The notes beneath the pieces were generated by a model. It was not told where the DNA came from. It worked only from the letters and a program-made list of their open reading frames with translations, and searched no databases. Of a stretch of 64,000 nucleotides of DNA, positions 49,165 to 60,484 are shown piece by piece. The first letter of the stretch is position 1. The number at the start of each line of letters is the position of its first letter. Source of the DNA: Ptiloglossa arizonensis (lineage: Eukaryota; Arthropoda; Insecta; Hymenoptera; Colletidae); the NCBI RefSeq assembly GCF_051014685.1, contig NW_027478710.1, positions 1 to 64,000 on the forward strand, written 5' to 3'. Made by a program: the position numbers and the translations under genes.

Positions 49165-51286
49165 TCAAAATTTTCGCTGGTCTGATTCTCGAAACCAATA
49201 ACTGGAATGGCCTAGGGGAAAAGTACACACACCATTGTAATCGGGCGAGTTTCTACTTTCAGATGCAACAGGAATTTCTCGAGTTCTCAATCCGTTCGCG
49301 AGATATGGGAGTTTGAAGTTATGGAACGGTTGAGAATCCATCAAAATTTTCGCAAGTCTGATTCCCGAAACCAATAACTACTAAGGCCTAGGGGAAAAGT
49401 ACACATACCGTTGTAATCGGGCAAGTTTCTACTTTCAGATGCAACAGGAATTTCTCGAGTTCGTCAATCCGTTCGCGAGATATGGGAATTTGAAGTTAAG
49501 GAATGGTTGAGAAACCACCAAAATTTTCGCTGATTTGATACTCGAAACCAATAACTGGAATGGCCTAGTGGAAAAGTGCATATACCGTTGAAATCGGGCG
49601 AGTTTCTGCTTTAAGATGCAGTAGGAATTTCTCGAGTTCGTCAATCCGTTCGCGAGATATGGGAGTTTGAAGTTAAGGAACGTTTGAGAAACCATCAAAA
49701 TTTTCGCAAGTCTGATACTCGAAACCAATAACTACTATGGCCTAGGGCAAAAATACACATTCCGTTGTAATCGGGCGAGTCTCTGCTTTCAGATGCAATA
49801 AGAATTTCTCGTGTTCGTCAATCCATTCGCGAGATATGGGAGTTTGAAGTTAAGGAACGTTTGAGAAACCATCAAAATTTTCGCAAGTCTGATACTCGAA
49901 ACCAATTACTACTATGGCCTAGGGGAAAAGTACACACACCATTGCAATCGGGCGAGTTTCTGCTTTCAGATGCAACAAGAATTTCTCGAGTTCGTCAATT
50001 CGTTCGCGAGATATGGGAGTTTGAAGTTAAGGAATGGTTGAGCAACCATCAAAATTTTCGCAAGTCTGATTCCCGAAACCAATAACTACGAAGGCCTAGG
50101 GGAAAAGTACACGTACCGTTGAAATCGGGCGAGTTTCTGCTTTCACATGCAATAAGAATTTCTCGTGTTCGTCAATCCATTCGCGAGATATGGGAGTTTG
50201 AAGTTAAGGAATGGTTGAGAAACCATCAAAATTTTCGCAAGTCTGATTCCCGATACCAATAACTACTATGGCCTAGGGGAAAAGTACACACACCATTGTA
50301 ATCGGGCGAGTTTCTGCTTTCAGATGCAACAAGAATTTCTCGAGTTCGTCAATTCGTTCGCGAGATATGGGAGTTTGAAGTTAAGGAATGGTTGAACAAC
50401 CATCAAAATTTTCGCAAGTCTGATTCCCGAAACCAATAACTACGAAGGCCTAGGGGAAAAATACACATAACGTTGTAATCGGGCGAGTATCTACTTTCAG
50501 ATGCAACAGGAATTTCTCGAGTTCGTCAATTCGTTCGCGAGATATGGGAGATTGAAGTTAAGGAATGGTTGAGAAATCATCAAAATTTTCGCTGGTCTGA
50601 TACTCGAGACCAATAACTGGAATGGCCTAGGGGAAAAGTACACACACCATTGTAATCGGGCGAGTTTCTACTTTCAGATGCAACAGGAATTTCTCGATTT
50701 CTCAATCCGTTCGCGAGATATGGGAGTTTGAAGTTATGGAACGGTTGAAAATCCATCAAAATTTTCGCAAGTCTGATTCCCGAAACCAATAACTACTATG
50801 GCCTAGGGGAAAAGTACACACACCATTGTAATCGGGCGAGTTTCTACTTTCAGATGCAACAGGAATTTCTCGAGTTCGTCAAACCGTTCGCGAGATATGG
50901 GAGTTTGAAGTTAAGGAATGGTTGAGAAACCATCAAAATATTCGCAACTCTGATTCCCGAAACCAATAACTACAAAGGCCCAGGGGAAAAGTACACGTAC
51001 CGTTGAAATCGGGCGAATTTCTGCTTTCACATGCAACAGGAATTTCTCGAGTTCGTCAATCCGTTCGCGAGATATGGGAGTTTGAAGTTAAGGAATGGTT
51101 GAGAAACCACCAAAATTTTCGCTGATTTGATACTCGAAACCAATAACTGGAATGGCCTAGTGGAAAAGTGCATATACCGTTGAAATCGGGCGAGTTTCTG
51201 CTTTAAGATGCAGTAGGAATTTCTCGAGTTCGTCAATCCGTTCGCGAGATATGGGAGTTTGAAGTTAAGGAACGTTTGAGAAACCA
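49165..51286 (+). repeat. HOR copy 17, 12-mer with Z monomers (2122 bp)
   Basis: m1, an m4-like monomer with CTACTAAGG, a Z monomer near 49570, an m12-like monomer, m5-m8, m9 at 50580 (with GGTTGAAAATCC), m10, an m11 fused near 51035 to a GAGTTCG end, then a second Z near 51160. Z monomers have GCTGATTTGATACTCG, CTAGTGGAAAAG, GTGCATATACC and CTTTAAGATGCAGTAGG, and do not occur between about 1.1 and 49.4 kb as far as I can see. Confidence 0.9.
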
Positions 51287-54200
51287 TCAAAATTTTCGCA
51301 AGTCTGATACTCGAAACCAATAACTACTATGGCCTAGGGGAAAAGTACACACACCATTGTAATCGGGCGAGTTTCTACTTTCAGATGCAACAGGAATTTC
51401 TCGAGTTCTCAATCCGTTCGCGAGATATGGGAGTTTGAAGTTATGGAACGGTTGAGAATCCATCAAAATTTTCGCAAGTCTGATTCCCGAAACCAATAAC
51501 TACTAAGGCCTAGGGGAAAAGTACACATACCGTTGTAATCGGGCAAGTTTCTACTTTCAGATGCAACAGGAATTTCTCGAGTTTGTCAATCCGTTCGCGA
51601 GATATGGGAGTTTGAAGTTAAGCAATGGTTGAGAAACCACCAAAATTTTCGCTGATTTGATACTCGAAACCAATAACTGGAATGGCCTAGTGGAAAAGTG
51701 CATATACCGTTGAAATCGGGCGAGTTTCTGCTTTAAGATGCAGTAGGAATTTCTCGAGTTCGTCAATCCGTTCGCGAGATATGGGAGTTTGAAGTTAAGG
51801 AACGTTTGAGAAACCATCAAAATTTTCGCAAGTCTGATACTCGAAACCAATAACTACTATGGCCTAGGGCAAAAATACACATTCCGTTGTAATCGGGCGA
51901 GTCTCTGCTTTCAGATGCAATAAGAATTTCTCGTGTTCGTCAATCCATTCGCGAGATATGGGAGTTTGAAGTTAAGGAACGTTTGAGAAACCATCAAAAT
52001 TTTCGCAAGTCTGATACTCGAAACCAATTACTACTATGGCCTAGGGGAAAAGTACACACACCATTGCAATCGGGCGAGTTTCTGCTTTCAGATGCAACAA
52101 GGATTTCTCGAGTTCGTCAATTCGTTCGCGAGATATGGGAGTTTGAAGTTAAGGAATGGTTGAGCAACCATCAAAATTTTCGCAAGTCTGATTCCCGAAA
52201 CCAATAACTACGAAGGCCTAGGGGAAAAGTACACGTACCGTTGAAATCGGGCGAGTTTCTGCTTTCACATGCAATAAGAATTTCTCGTGTTCGTCAATCC
52301 ATTCGCGAGATATGGGAGTTTGAAGTTAAGGAATGGTTGAGAAACCATCAAAATTTTCGCAAGTCTGATTCCCGAAACCAATAACTACTATGGCCTAGGG
52401 GAAAAGTACACACACCATTGTAATCGGGCGAGTTTCTGCTTTCAGATGCAACAAGAATTTCTCGAGTTCGTCAATTCGTTCGCGAGATATGGGAGTTTGA
52501 AGTTAAGGAATGGTTGAACAACCATCAAAATTTTCGCAAGTCTGATTCCCGAAACCAATAACTACGAAGGCCTAGGGGAAAAATACACATAACGTTGTAA
52601 TCGGGCGAGTATCTACTTTCAGATGCAACAGGAATTTCTCGAGTTCGTCAATTCGTTCGCGAGATATGGGAGATGGAATTTAAGGAATGGTTGAGAAATC
52701 ATCAAAATTTTCGCTGGTCTGATACTCGAGACCAATAACTGGAATGGCCTAGGGGAAAAGTACACACACCATTGTAATCGGGCGAGTTTCTACTTTCAGA
52801 TGCAACAGGAATTTCTCGATTTCTCAATCCGTTCGCGAGATATGGGAGTTTGAAGTTATGGAACGGTTGAGAATCCATCAAAATTTTCGCAAGTCTGATT
52901 CCCGAAACCAATAACTACTATGGCCTAGGGGAAAAGTACACACACCATTGTAATCGGGCGAGTTTCTACTTTCAGATGCAACAGGAATTTCTCGAGTTCG
53001 TCAAACCGTTCGCGAGATATGGGAGTTTGAAGTTAAGGAATGGTTGAGAAACCATCAAAATATTCGCAACTCTGATTCCCGAAACCAATAACTACAAAGG
53101 CCCAGGGGAAAAGTACACGTACCGTTGAAATCGGGCGAATTTCTGCTTTCACATGCAATAGGAATTTCTCGTGTTCGTCAATCCGTTCGCGAGATATGGG
53201 AGTTTGAAGTTATGGAACGTTTGAGAAACCATCAAAATTTTCGCAAGTCTGATACTCGAAACCAATAACTACTATGGCCTAGGGCAAAAATACACATTCC
53301 GTTGTAATCGGGCGAGTCTCTGCTTTCAGATGCAACAGGAACTTCTCGAATTCGTCAATCCGTTCGCGAGGTATGGGAGTTTGAAGTTAAGGAATGGTTG
53401 AGAAACCGTCAAAATTTTCGCAACTCTGATTCCCGAAACCAATAACTACGAAGGCCTAGTGGAAAAGTACAGGTACCGTTGAAATCGGGCGAGTTTCTGC
53501 TTTCACATGCAATAAGAATTTCTCGAGTTCGTCAATCCGTTCGCGAGATATGTAAGTGTGAAGTTAAGGAATGGTTGAGAAACCATCAAAATTTTCGCAA
53601 GTCTGATACTCGAAACCAATAACTACTATGGCCTAGGGCAAAAATACACATTCCGTTGTAATCGGGCGAGTCTCTGTTTTCAGATGCAACAGGAACTTCT
53701 CGAATTCGTCAATCCGTTCGCGAGATATGGGAGTTTGAAGTTAAGGAATGGTTGAGAAACCGTCAAAATTTTCGCAACTCTGATTCCCGAAACCAATAAC
53801 TACTATGGCCTAGGGGAAAAGTACACATACCGTTGTAATCGGGCAAGTTTCTACTTTCAGATGCAACAGGAACTTCTCGAGTTCGTCAATCCGTTCGCGA
53901 GATATGGGAGTTTGAAGTTAAGGAATGGTTGAGAAACCATCAAAATTTTCGCAAGTCTGATTCCCGAAACCAATAACTACTATGGCCTAGGGGAAAAGTA
54001 CACACACCATTGCAATCGGGCGAGTTTCTGCTTTCAGATGCAACAAGAATTTCTCGAGTTCGTCAATTCGTTCGCGAGATATGGGAGTTTGAAGTTAAGG
54101 AATGGTTGAGCAACCAACAAAATTTTCGCAAGTCTGATTCCCGAAACCAATAACTACGAAGGCCTAGGGGAAAAATACACATACCGTTGTAATCGGGCGA

Positions 54201-55532
54201 GTTTCTACTTTCAGATGCAACAGGAATTTCTCGAGTTCGTCAATCCGTTCCCGAGATATGGGAGTTTGAAGTTAAGGAATGGTTGAGAAACCATCAAAAT
54301 ATTCGCAACTCTGATTCCCGAAACCAATAACTACAAAGGCCCAGGGGAAAAGTACACGTACCGTTGAAATCGGGCGAATTTCTGCTTTCACATGCAATAG
54401 GAATTTCTCGTGTTCGTCAATCCGTTCGCGAGATATGGGAGTTTGAAGTTAAGGAACGTTTGAGAAACCATCAAAATTTTCGCAAGTCTGATACTCGAAA
54501 CCAATAACTACTATGGCCTAGGGCAAAAATACACATTCCGTTGTAATCGGGCGAGTCTCTGCTTTCAGATGCAACAGGAACTTCTCGAATTCGTCAATCC
54601 GTTCGCGAGGTATGGGAGTTTGAAGTTAAGGAATGGTTGAGAAACCGTCAAAATTTTCGCAACTCTGATTCCCGAAACCAATAACTACGAAGGCCTAGTG
54701 GAAAAGTACAGGTACCGTTGAAATCGGGCGAGTTTCTGCTTTCACATGCAATAAGAATTTCTCGAGTTCGTCAATCCGTTCGCGAGATATGTAAGTGTGA
54801 AGTTAAGGAATGGTTGAGAAACCATCAAAATTTTCGCAAGTCTGATACTCGAAACCAATAACTACTATGGCCTAGGGCAAAAATACACATTCCGTTGTAA
54901 TCGGGCGAGTCTCTGTTTTCAGATGCAACAGGAACTTCTCGAATTCGTCAATCCGTTCGCGAGATATGGGAGTTTGAAGTTAAGGAATGGTTGAGAAACC
55001 GTCAAAATTTTCGCAACTCTGATTCCCGAAACCAATAACTACTATGGCCTAGGGGAAAAGTACACATACCGTTGTAATCGGGCAAGTTTCTACTTTCAGA
55101 TGCAACAGGAAATTCTCGAGTTCGTCAATCCGTTCGCGAGATATGGGAGTTTGAAGTTAAGGAATGGTTGAGAAACCATCAAAATTTTCGCAAGTCTGAT
55201 TCCCGAAACCAATAACTACTATGGCCTAGGGGAAAAGTACACACACCATTGCAATCGGGCGAGTTTCTGCTTTCAGATGCAACAAGAATTTCTCGAGTTC
55301 GTCAATTCGTTCGCGAGATATGGGAGTTTGAAGTTAAGGAATGGTTGAGCAACCAACAAAATTTTCGCAAGTCTGATTCCCGAAACCAATAACTACGAAG
55401 GCCTAGGGGAAAAATACACATACCGTTGTAATCGGGCGAGTTTCTACTTTCAGATGCAACAGGAATTTCTCGAGTTCGTCAATCCGTTCCCGAGATATGG
55501 GAGTTTGAAATTAAGGAATGGTTGAGATATCA
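51287..55532 (+). repeat. HOR copy 18, expanded to 24 monomers (4246 bp)
   Basis: m1 preceded by Z, CTACTAAGG monomer, Z, m12-like, m5-m8, m9 at 52702, then m10-m15 with the mX plus m12 pair. Near 54260 m15 switches into the end that precedes m11. m11, m12, mX, m12, m13, m14 and m15 are then repeated, a 7-monomer tandem duplication of 1239 bp. Confidence 0.92.
53040..55515 (+). repeat. 1239-bp tandem duplication (m11-m15, 7 monomers)
   Basis: The series m11, m12 (with CGCGAGGTATG), mX, m12 (CTGTTTTCAG), m13, m14, m15 is repeated at a 1239-bp offset, exactly 7 x 177. The switch lies near 54260-54290, where CCCGAGATAT of m15 continues into GAAGTTAAGG and AAAATATTCG. The right copy has a private GGAAATTCTC in m13. 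Confidence 0.92.
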
Positions 55533-58008
55533 TCAAAATTTTCGCTGGTCTGATTCTCGAAACCAATAACTGGAATGGCCTAGGGGAAAAGTACACACAC
55601 CATTGTAATCGGGCGAGTTTCTACTTTCAGATGCAACAGGAATTTCTCGAGTTCTCAATCCGTTCGCGAGATATGGGAGTTTGAAGTTATGGAACGGTTG
55701 AGAATCCATCAAAATTTTCGCAAGTCTGATTCCCGAAACCAATAACTACTAAGGCCTAGGGGAAAAGTACACATACCGTTGTAATCGGGCAAGTTTCTAC
55801 TTTCAGATGCAACAGGAATTTCTCGAGTTCGTCAATCCGTTCGCGAGATATGGGAATTTGAAGTTAAGGAATGGTTGAGAAACCACCAAAATTTTCGCTG
55901 ATTTGATACTCGAAACCAATAACTGGAATGGCCTAGTGGAAAAGTGCATATACCGTTGAAATCGGGCGAGTTTCTGCTTTAAGATGCAGTAGGAATTTCT
56001 CGAGTTCGTCAATCCGTTCGCGAGATATGGGAGTTTGAAGTTAAGGAACGTTTGAGAAACCATCAAAATTTTCGCAAGTCTGATACTCGAAACCAATAAC
56101 TACTATGGCCTAGGGCAAAAATACACATTCCGTTGTAATCGGGCGAGTCTCTGCTTTCAGATGCAATAAGAATTTCTCGTGTTCGTCAATCCATTCGCGA
56201 GATATGGGAGTTTGAAGTTAAGGAACGTTTGAGAAACCATCAAAATTTTCGCAAGTCTGATACTCGAAACCAATTACTACTATGGCCTAGGGGAAAAGTA
56301 CACACACCATTGCAATCGGGCGAGTTTCTGCTTTCAGATGCAACAAGAATTTCTCGAGTTCGTCAATTCGTTCGCGAGATATGGGAGTTTGAAGTTAAGG
56401 AATGGTTGAGCAACCATCAAAATTTTCGCAAGTCTGATTCCCGAAACCAATAACTACGAAGGCCTAGGGGAAAAGTACACGTACCGTTGAAATCGGGCGA
56501 GTTTCTGCTTTCACATGCAATAAGAATTTCTCGTGTTCGTCAATCCATTCGCGAGATATGGGAGTTTGAAGATAAGGAATGGTTGAGAAACCATCAAAAT
56601 TTTCGCAAGTCTGATTCCCGAAACCAATAACTACTATGGCCTAGGGGAAAAGTACACACACCATTGTAATCGGGCGAGTTTCTGCTTTCAGATGCAACAA
56701 GAATTTCTCGAGTTCGTCAATTCGTTCGCGAGATATGGGAGTTTGAAGTTAAGGAATGGTTGAACAACCATCAAAATTTTCGCAAGTCTGATTCCCGAAA
56801 CCAATAACTACGAAGGCCTAGGGGAAAAATACACATAACGTTGTAATCGGGCGAGTATCTACTTTCAGATGCAACAGGAATTTCTCGAGTTCGTCAATTC
56901 GTTCGCGAGATATGGGAGATTGAAGTTAAGGAATGGTTGAGAAATCATCAAAATTTTCGCTGGTCTGATACTCGAGACCAATAACTGGAATGGCCTAGGG
57001 GAAAAGTACACACACCATTGTAATCGGGCGAGTTTCTACTTTCAGATGCAACAGGAATTTCTCGATTTCTCAATCCGTTCGCGAGATATGGGAGTTTGAA
57101 GTTATGGAACGGTTGAAAATCCATCAAAATTTTCGCAAGTCTGATTCCCGAAACCAATAACTACTATGGCCTAGGGGAAAAGTACACACACCATTGTAAT
57201 CGGGCGAGTTTCTACTTTCAGATGCAACAGGAATTTCTCGAGTTCGTCAAACCGTTCGCGAGATATGGGAGTTTGAAGTTAAGGAATGGTTGAGAAACCA
57301 TCAAAATATTCGCAACTCTGATTCCCGAAACCAATAACTACAAAGGCCCAGGGGAAAAGTACACGTACCGTTGAAATCGGGCGAATTTCTGCTTTCACAT
57401 GCAATAGGAATTTCTCGTGTTCGTCAATCCGTTCGCGAGATATGGGAGTTTGAAGTTAAGGAACGTTTGAGAAACCATCAAAATTTTCGCAAGTCTGATT
57501 CCCGAAACCAATAACTACTATGGCCTAGGGGAAAAGTACACACACCATTGTAATCGGGCGAGTTTCTGCTTTCAGATGCAACAAGAATTTCTCGAGTTCG
57601 TCAATTCGTTCGCGAGATATGGGAGTTTGAAGTTATGGAACGGTTGAGAATCCATCAAAATTTTCGCAAGTCTGATTCCCGAAACCAATAACTACTAAGG
57701 CCTAGGGGAAAAGTACACATACCGTTGTAATCGGGCAAGTTTCTACTTTCAGATGCAACAGGAATTTCTCGAGTTCGTCAATCCGTTCGCGAGATATGGG
57801 AGTTTGAAGTTAAGGAATGGTTGAGAAACCACCAAAATTTTCGCTGATTTGATACTCGAAACCAATAACTGGAATGGCCTAGTGGAAAAGTGCATATACC
57901 GTTGAAATCGGGCGAGTTTCTGCTTTAAGATGCAGTAGGAATTTCTCGAGTTCGTCAATCAGTTCGCGAGATATGGGAGTTTGAAGTTAAGGAACGTTTG
58001 AGAAACCA
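55533..58008 (+). repeat. HOR copy 19, 14-mer with Z monomers (2476 bp)
   Basis: The left part repeats copy 17 at an offset of 6368 bp, including GATATGGGAATTTG, the Z monomer and GGTTGAAAATCC in m9 (56948). After m11 there are two additional monomers (about 57480-57740), one m7-like ending in GTTATGGAACGG, before the CTACTAAGG and Z monomers. Confidence 0.92.
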
Positions 58009-60484
58009 TCAAAATTTTCGCAAGTCTGATACTCGAAACCAATAACTACTATGGCCTAGGGGAAAAGTACACACACCATTGTAATCGGGCGAGTTTCTAC
58101 TTTCAGATGCAACAGGAATTTCTCGAGTTCTCAATCCGTTCGCGAGATATGGGAGTTTGAAGTTATGGAACGGTTGAGAATCCATCAAAATTTTCGCAAG
58201 TCTGATTCCCGAAACCAATAACTACTAAGGCCTAGGGGAAAAGTACACATACCGTTGTAATCGGGCAAGTTTCTACTTTCAGATGCAACAGGAATTTCTC
58301 GAGTTCGTCAATCCGTTCGCGAGATATGGGAGTTTGAAGTTAAGCAATGGTTGAGAAACCACCAAAATTTTCGCTGATTTGATACTCGAAACCAATAACT
58401 GGAATGGCCTAGTGGAAAAGTGCATATACCGTTGAAATCGGGCGAGTTTCTGCTTTAAGATGCAGTAGGAATTTCTCGAGTTCGTCAATCCGTTCGCGAG
58501 ATATGGGAGTTTGAAGTTAAGGAACGTTTGAGAAACCATCAAAATTTTCGCAAGTCTGATACTCGAAACCAATAACTACTATGGCCTAGGGCAAAAATAC
58601 ACATTCCGTTGTAATCGGGCGAGTCTCTGCTTTCAGATGCAACAAGAATTTCTCGAGTTCGTCAATTCGTTCGCGAGATATGGGAGTTTGAAGTTAAGGA
58701 ATGGTTGAACAACCATCAAAATTTTCGCAAGTCTGATTCCCGAAACCAATAACTACTATGGCCTAGGGGAAAAGTACACACACCATTGTAATCGGGCGAG
58801 TTTCTGCTTTCAGATGCAACAAGAATTTCTCGAGTTCGTCAATTCGTTCGCGAGATATGGGAGTTTGAAGTTAAGGAATGGTTGAACAACCATCAAAATT
58901 TTCGCAAGTCTGATTCCCGAAACCAATAACTACGAAGGCCTAGGGGAAAAATACACATAACGTTGTAATCGGGCGAGTATCTACTTTCAGATGCAACAGG
59001 AATTTCTCGAGTTCGTCAATTCGTTCGCGAGATATGGGAGATTGAAGTTAAGGAATGGTTGAGAAATCATCAAAATTTTCGCTGGTCTGATACTCGAGAC
59101 CAATAACTGGAATGGCCTAGGGAAAAAGTACACACACCATTGTAATCGGGCGAGTTTCTACTTTCAGATGCAACAGGAATTTCTCGATTTCTCAATCCGT
59201 TCGCGAGATATGGGAGTTTGAAGTTATGGAACGGTTGAGAATCCATCAAAATTTTCGCAAGTCTGATTCCCGAAACAAATAACTACTATGGCCTAGGGGA
59301 AAAGTACACACACCATTGTAATCGGGCGAGTTTCTACTTTCAGATGCAACAGGAATTTCTCGAGTTCGTCAAACCGTTCGCGAGATATGGGAGTTTGAAG
59401 TTAAGGAATGGTTGAGAAACCATCAAAATATTCGCAACTCTGATTCCCGAAACCAATAACTACAAAGGCCCAGGGGAAAAGTACACGTACCGTTGAAATC
59501 GGGCGAGTTTCTGCTTTCACATGCAATAGGAATTTCTCGTGTTCGTCAATCCGTTCGCGAGATATGGGAGTTTGAACTTAAGGAACGTTTGAGAAACCAT
59601 CAAAATTTTCGCAAGTCTGATACTCGAAACCAATAACTACTATGGCCTAGGGCAAAAATACACATTCCGTTGTAATCGGGCGAGTCTCTGCATTCAGATG
59701 CAACAGGAACTTCTCGAATTCGTCAATCCGTTCGCGAGATATGGGAGTTTGAAGTTAAGGAATGGTTGAGAAACCGTCAAAATTTTCGCAACTCTGATTC
59801 CCGAAACCAATAACTACTATGGCCTAGGGGAAAAGTACACATACCGTTGTAATCGGGCAAGTTTCTACTTTCAGATGCAACAGGAACTTCTCGAGTTCGT
59901 CAATCCGTTCGCGAGATATGGGAGTTTGAAGTTAAGGAATGGTTGAGAAACCGTCAAAATTTTCGCAACTCTGATTCCCGAAACCAATAACTACTATGGC
60001 CTAGGGGAAAAGTACACATACCGTTGTAATCGGGCAAGTTTCTACTTTCAGATGCAACAGGAACTTCTCGAGTTCGTCAATCCGTTCGCGAGATATGGGA
60101 GTTTGAAGTTAAGGAATGGTTGAGAAACCATCAAAATTTTCGCAAGTCTGATTCCCGAAACCAATAACTACTATGGCCTAGGGGAAAAGTACACACACCA
60201 TTGCAATCGGGCGAGTTTCTGCTTTCAGATGCAACAAGAATTTCTCGAGTTCGTCAATTCGTTCGCGAGATATGGGAGTTTGAAGTTAAGGAATGGTTGA
60301 GCAACCAACAAAATTTTCGCAAGTCTGATTCCCGAAACCAATAACTACGAAGGCCTAGGGGAAAAATACACATACCGTTGTAATCGGGCGAGTTTCTACT
60401 TTCAGATGCAACAGGAATTTCTCGAGTTCGTCAATCCGTTCCCGAGATATGGGAGTTTGAAATTAAGGAATGGTTGAGATATCA
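58009..60484 (+). repeat. HOR copy 20, 14-mer (2476 bp)
   Basis: m1, CTACTAAGG monomer, Z, an m12/m5 fusion near 58590-58650, m7, m8, m9 at 59070, m10, m11, m12, then m13 twice in a row, m14 and m15. The m9 landmark reads CTAGGGAAAAAG (a substitution, length unchanged). Confidence 0.9.
59764..60117 (+). repeat. Single-monomer (177-bp) tandem duplication of m13
   Basis: Two consecutive m13 monomers with ATACCGTTGTAATCGGGCAAG-type middles and GGAACTTCTC ends. By eye they are identical including the preceding AAACCGTC. This is the smallest expansion step seen here, along with the m7 pair near 36640-36990. Confidence 0.88.

Larger units (their letters stand above)
49165..58572 (+). repeat. Long-range duplication, about 6.4 kb apart
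   Basis: 49165 to about 51020 matches 55533 to about 57390 at offset 6368. About 51040-51900 then matches 57760-58620 at offset 6722, because the right copy has two additional monomers. Shared marks are GATATGGGAATTTG, GGTTGAAAATCC and Z monomers followed by TTAAGCAATGG monomers. Confidence 0.88.

Noticed and set aside
49435..49728. A 97-residue minus-strand frame (also 51027, 51557, 55803, 58279 and a related one at 795)
   Set aside because: It spans Z-type and neighbouring monomers and contains the same peptide stretch twice, as expected from reading through tandem monomers. No evidence of a gene.
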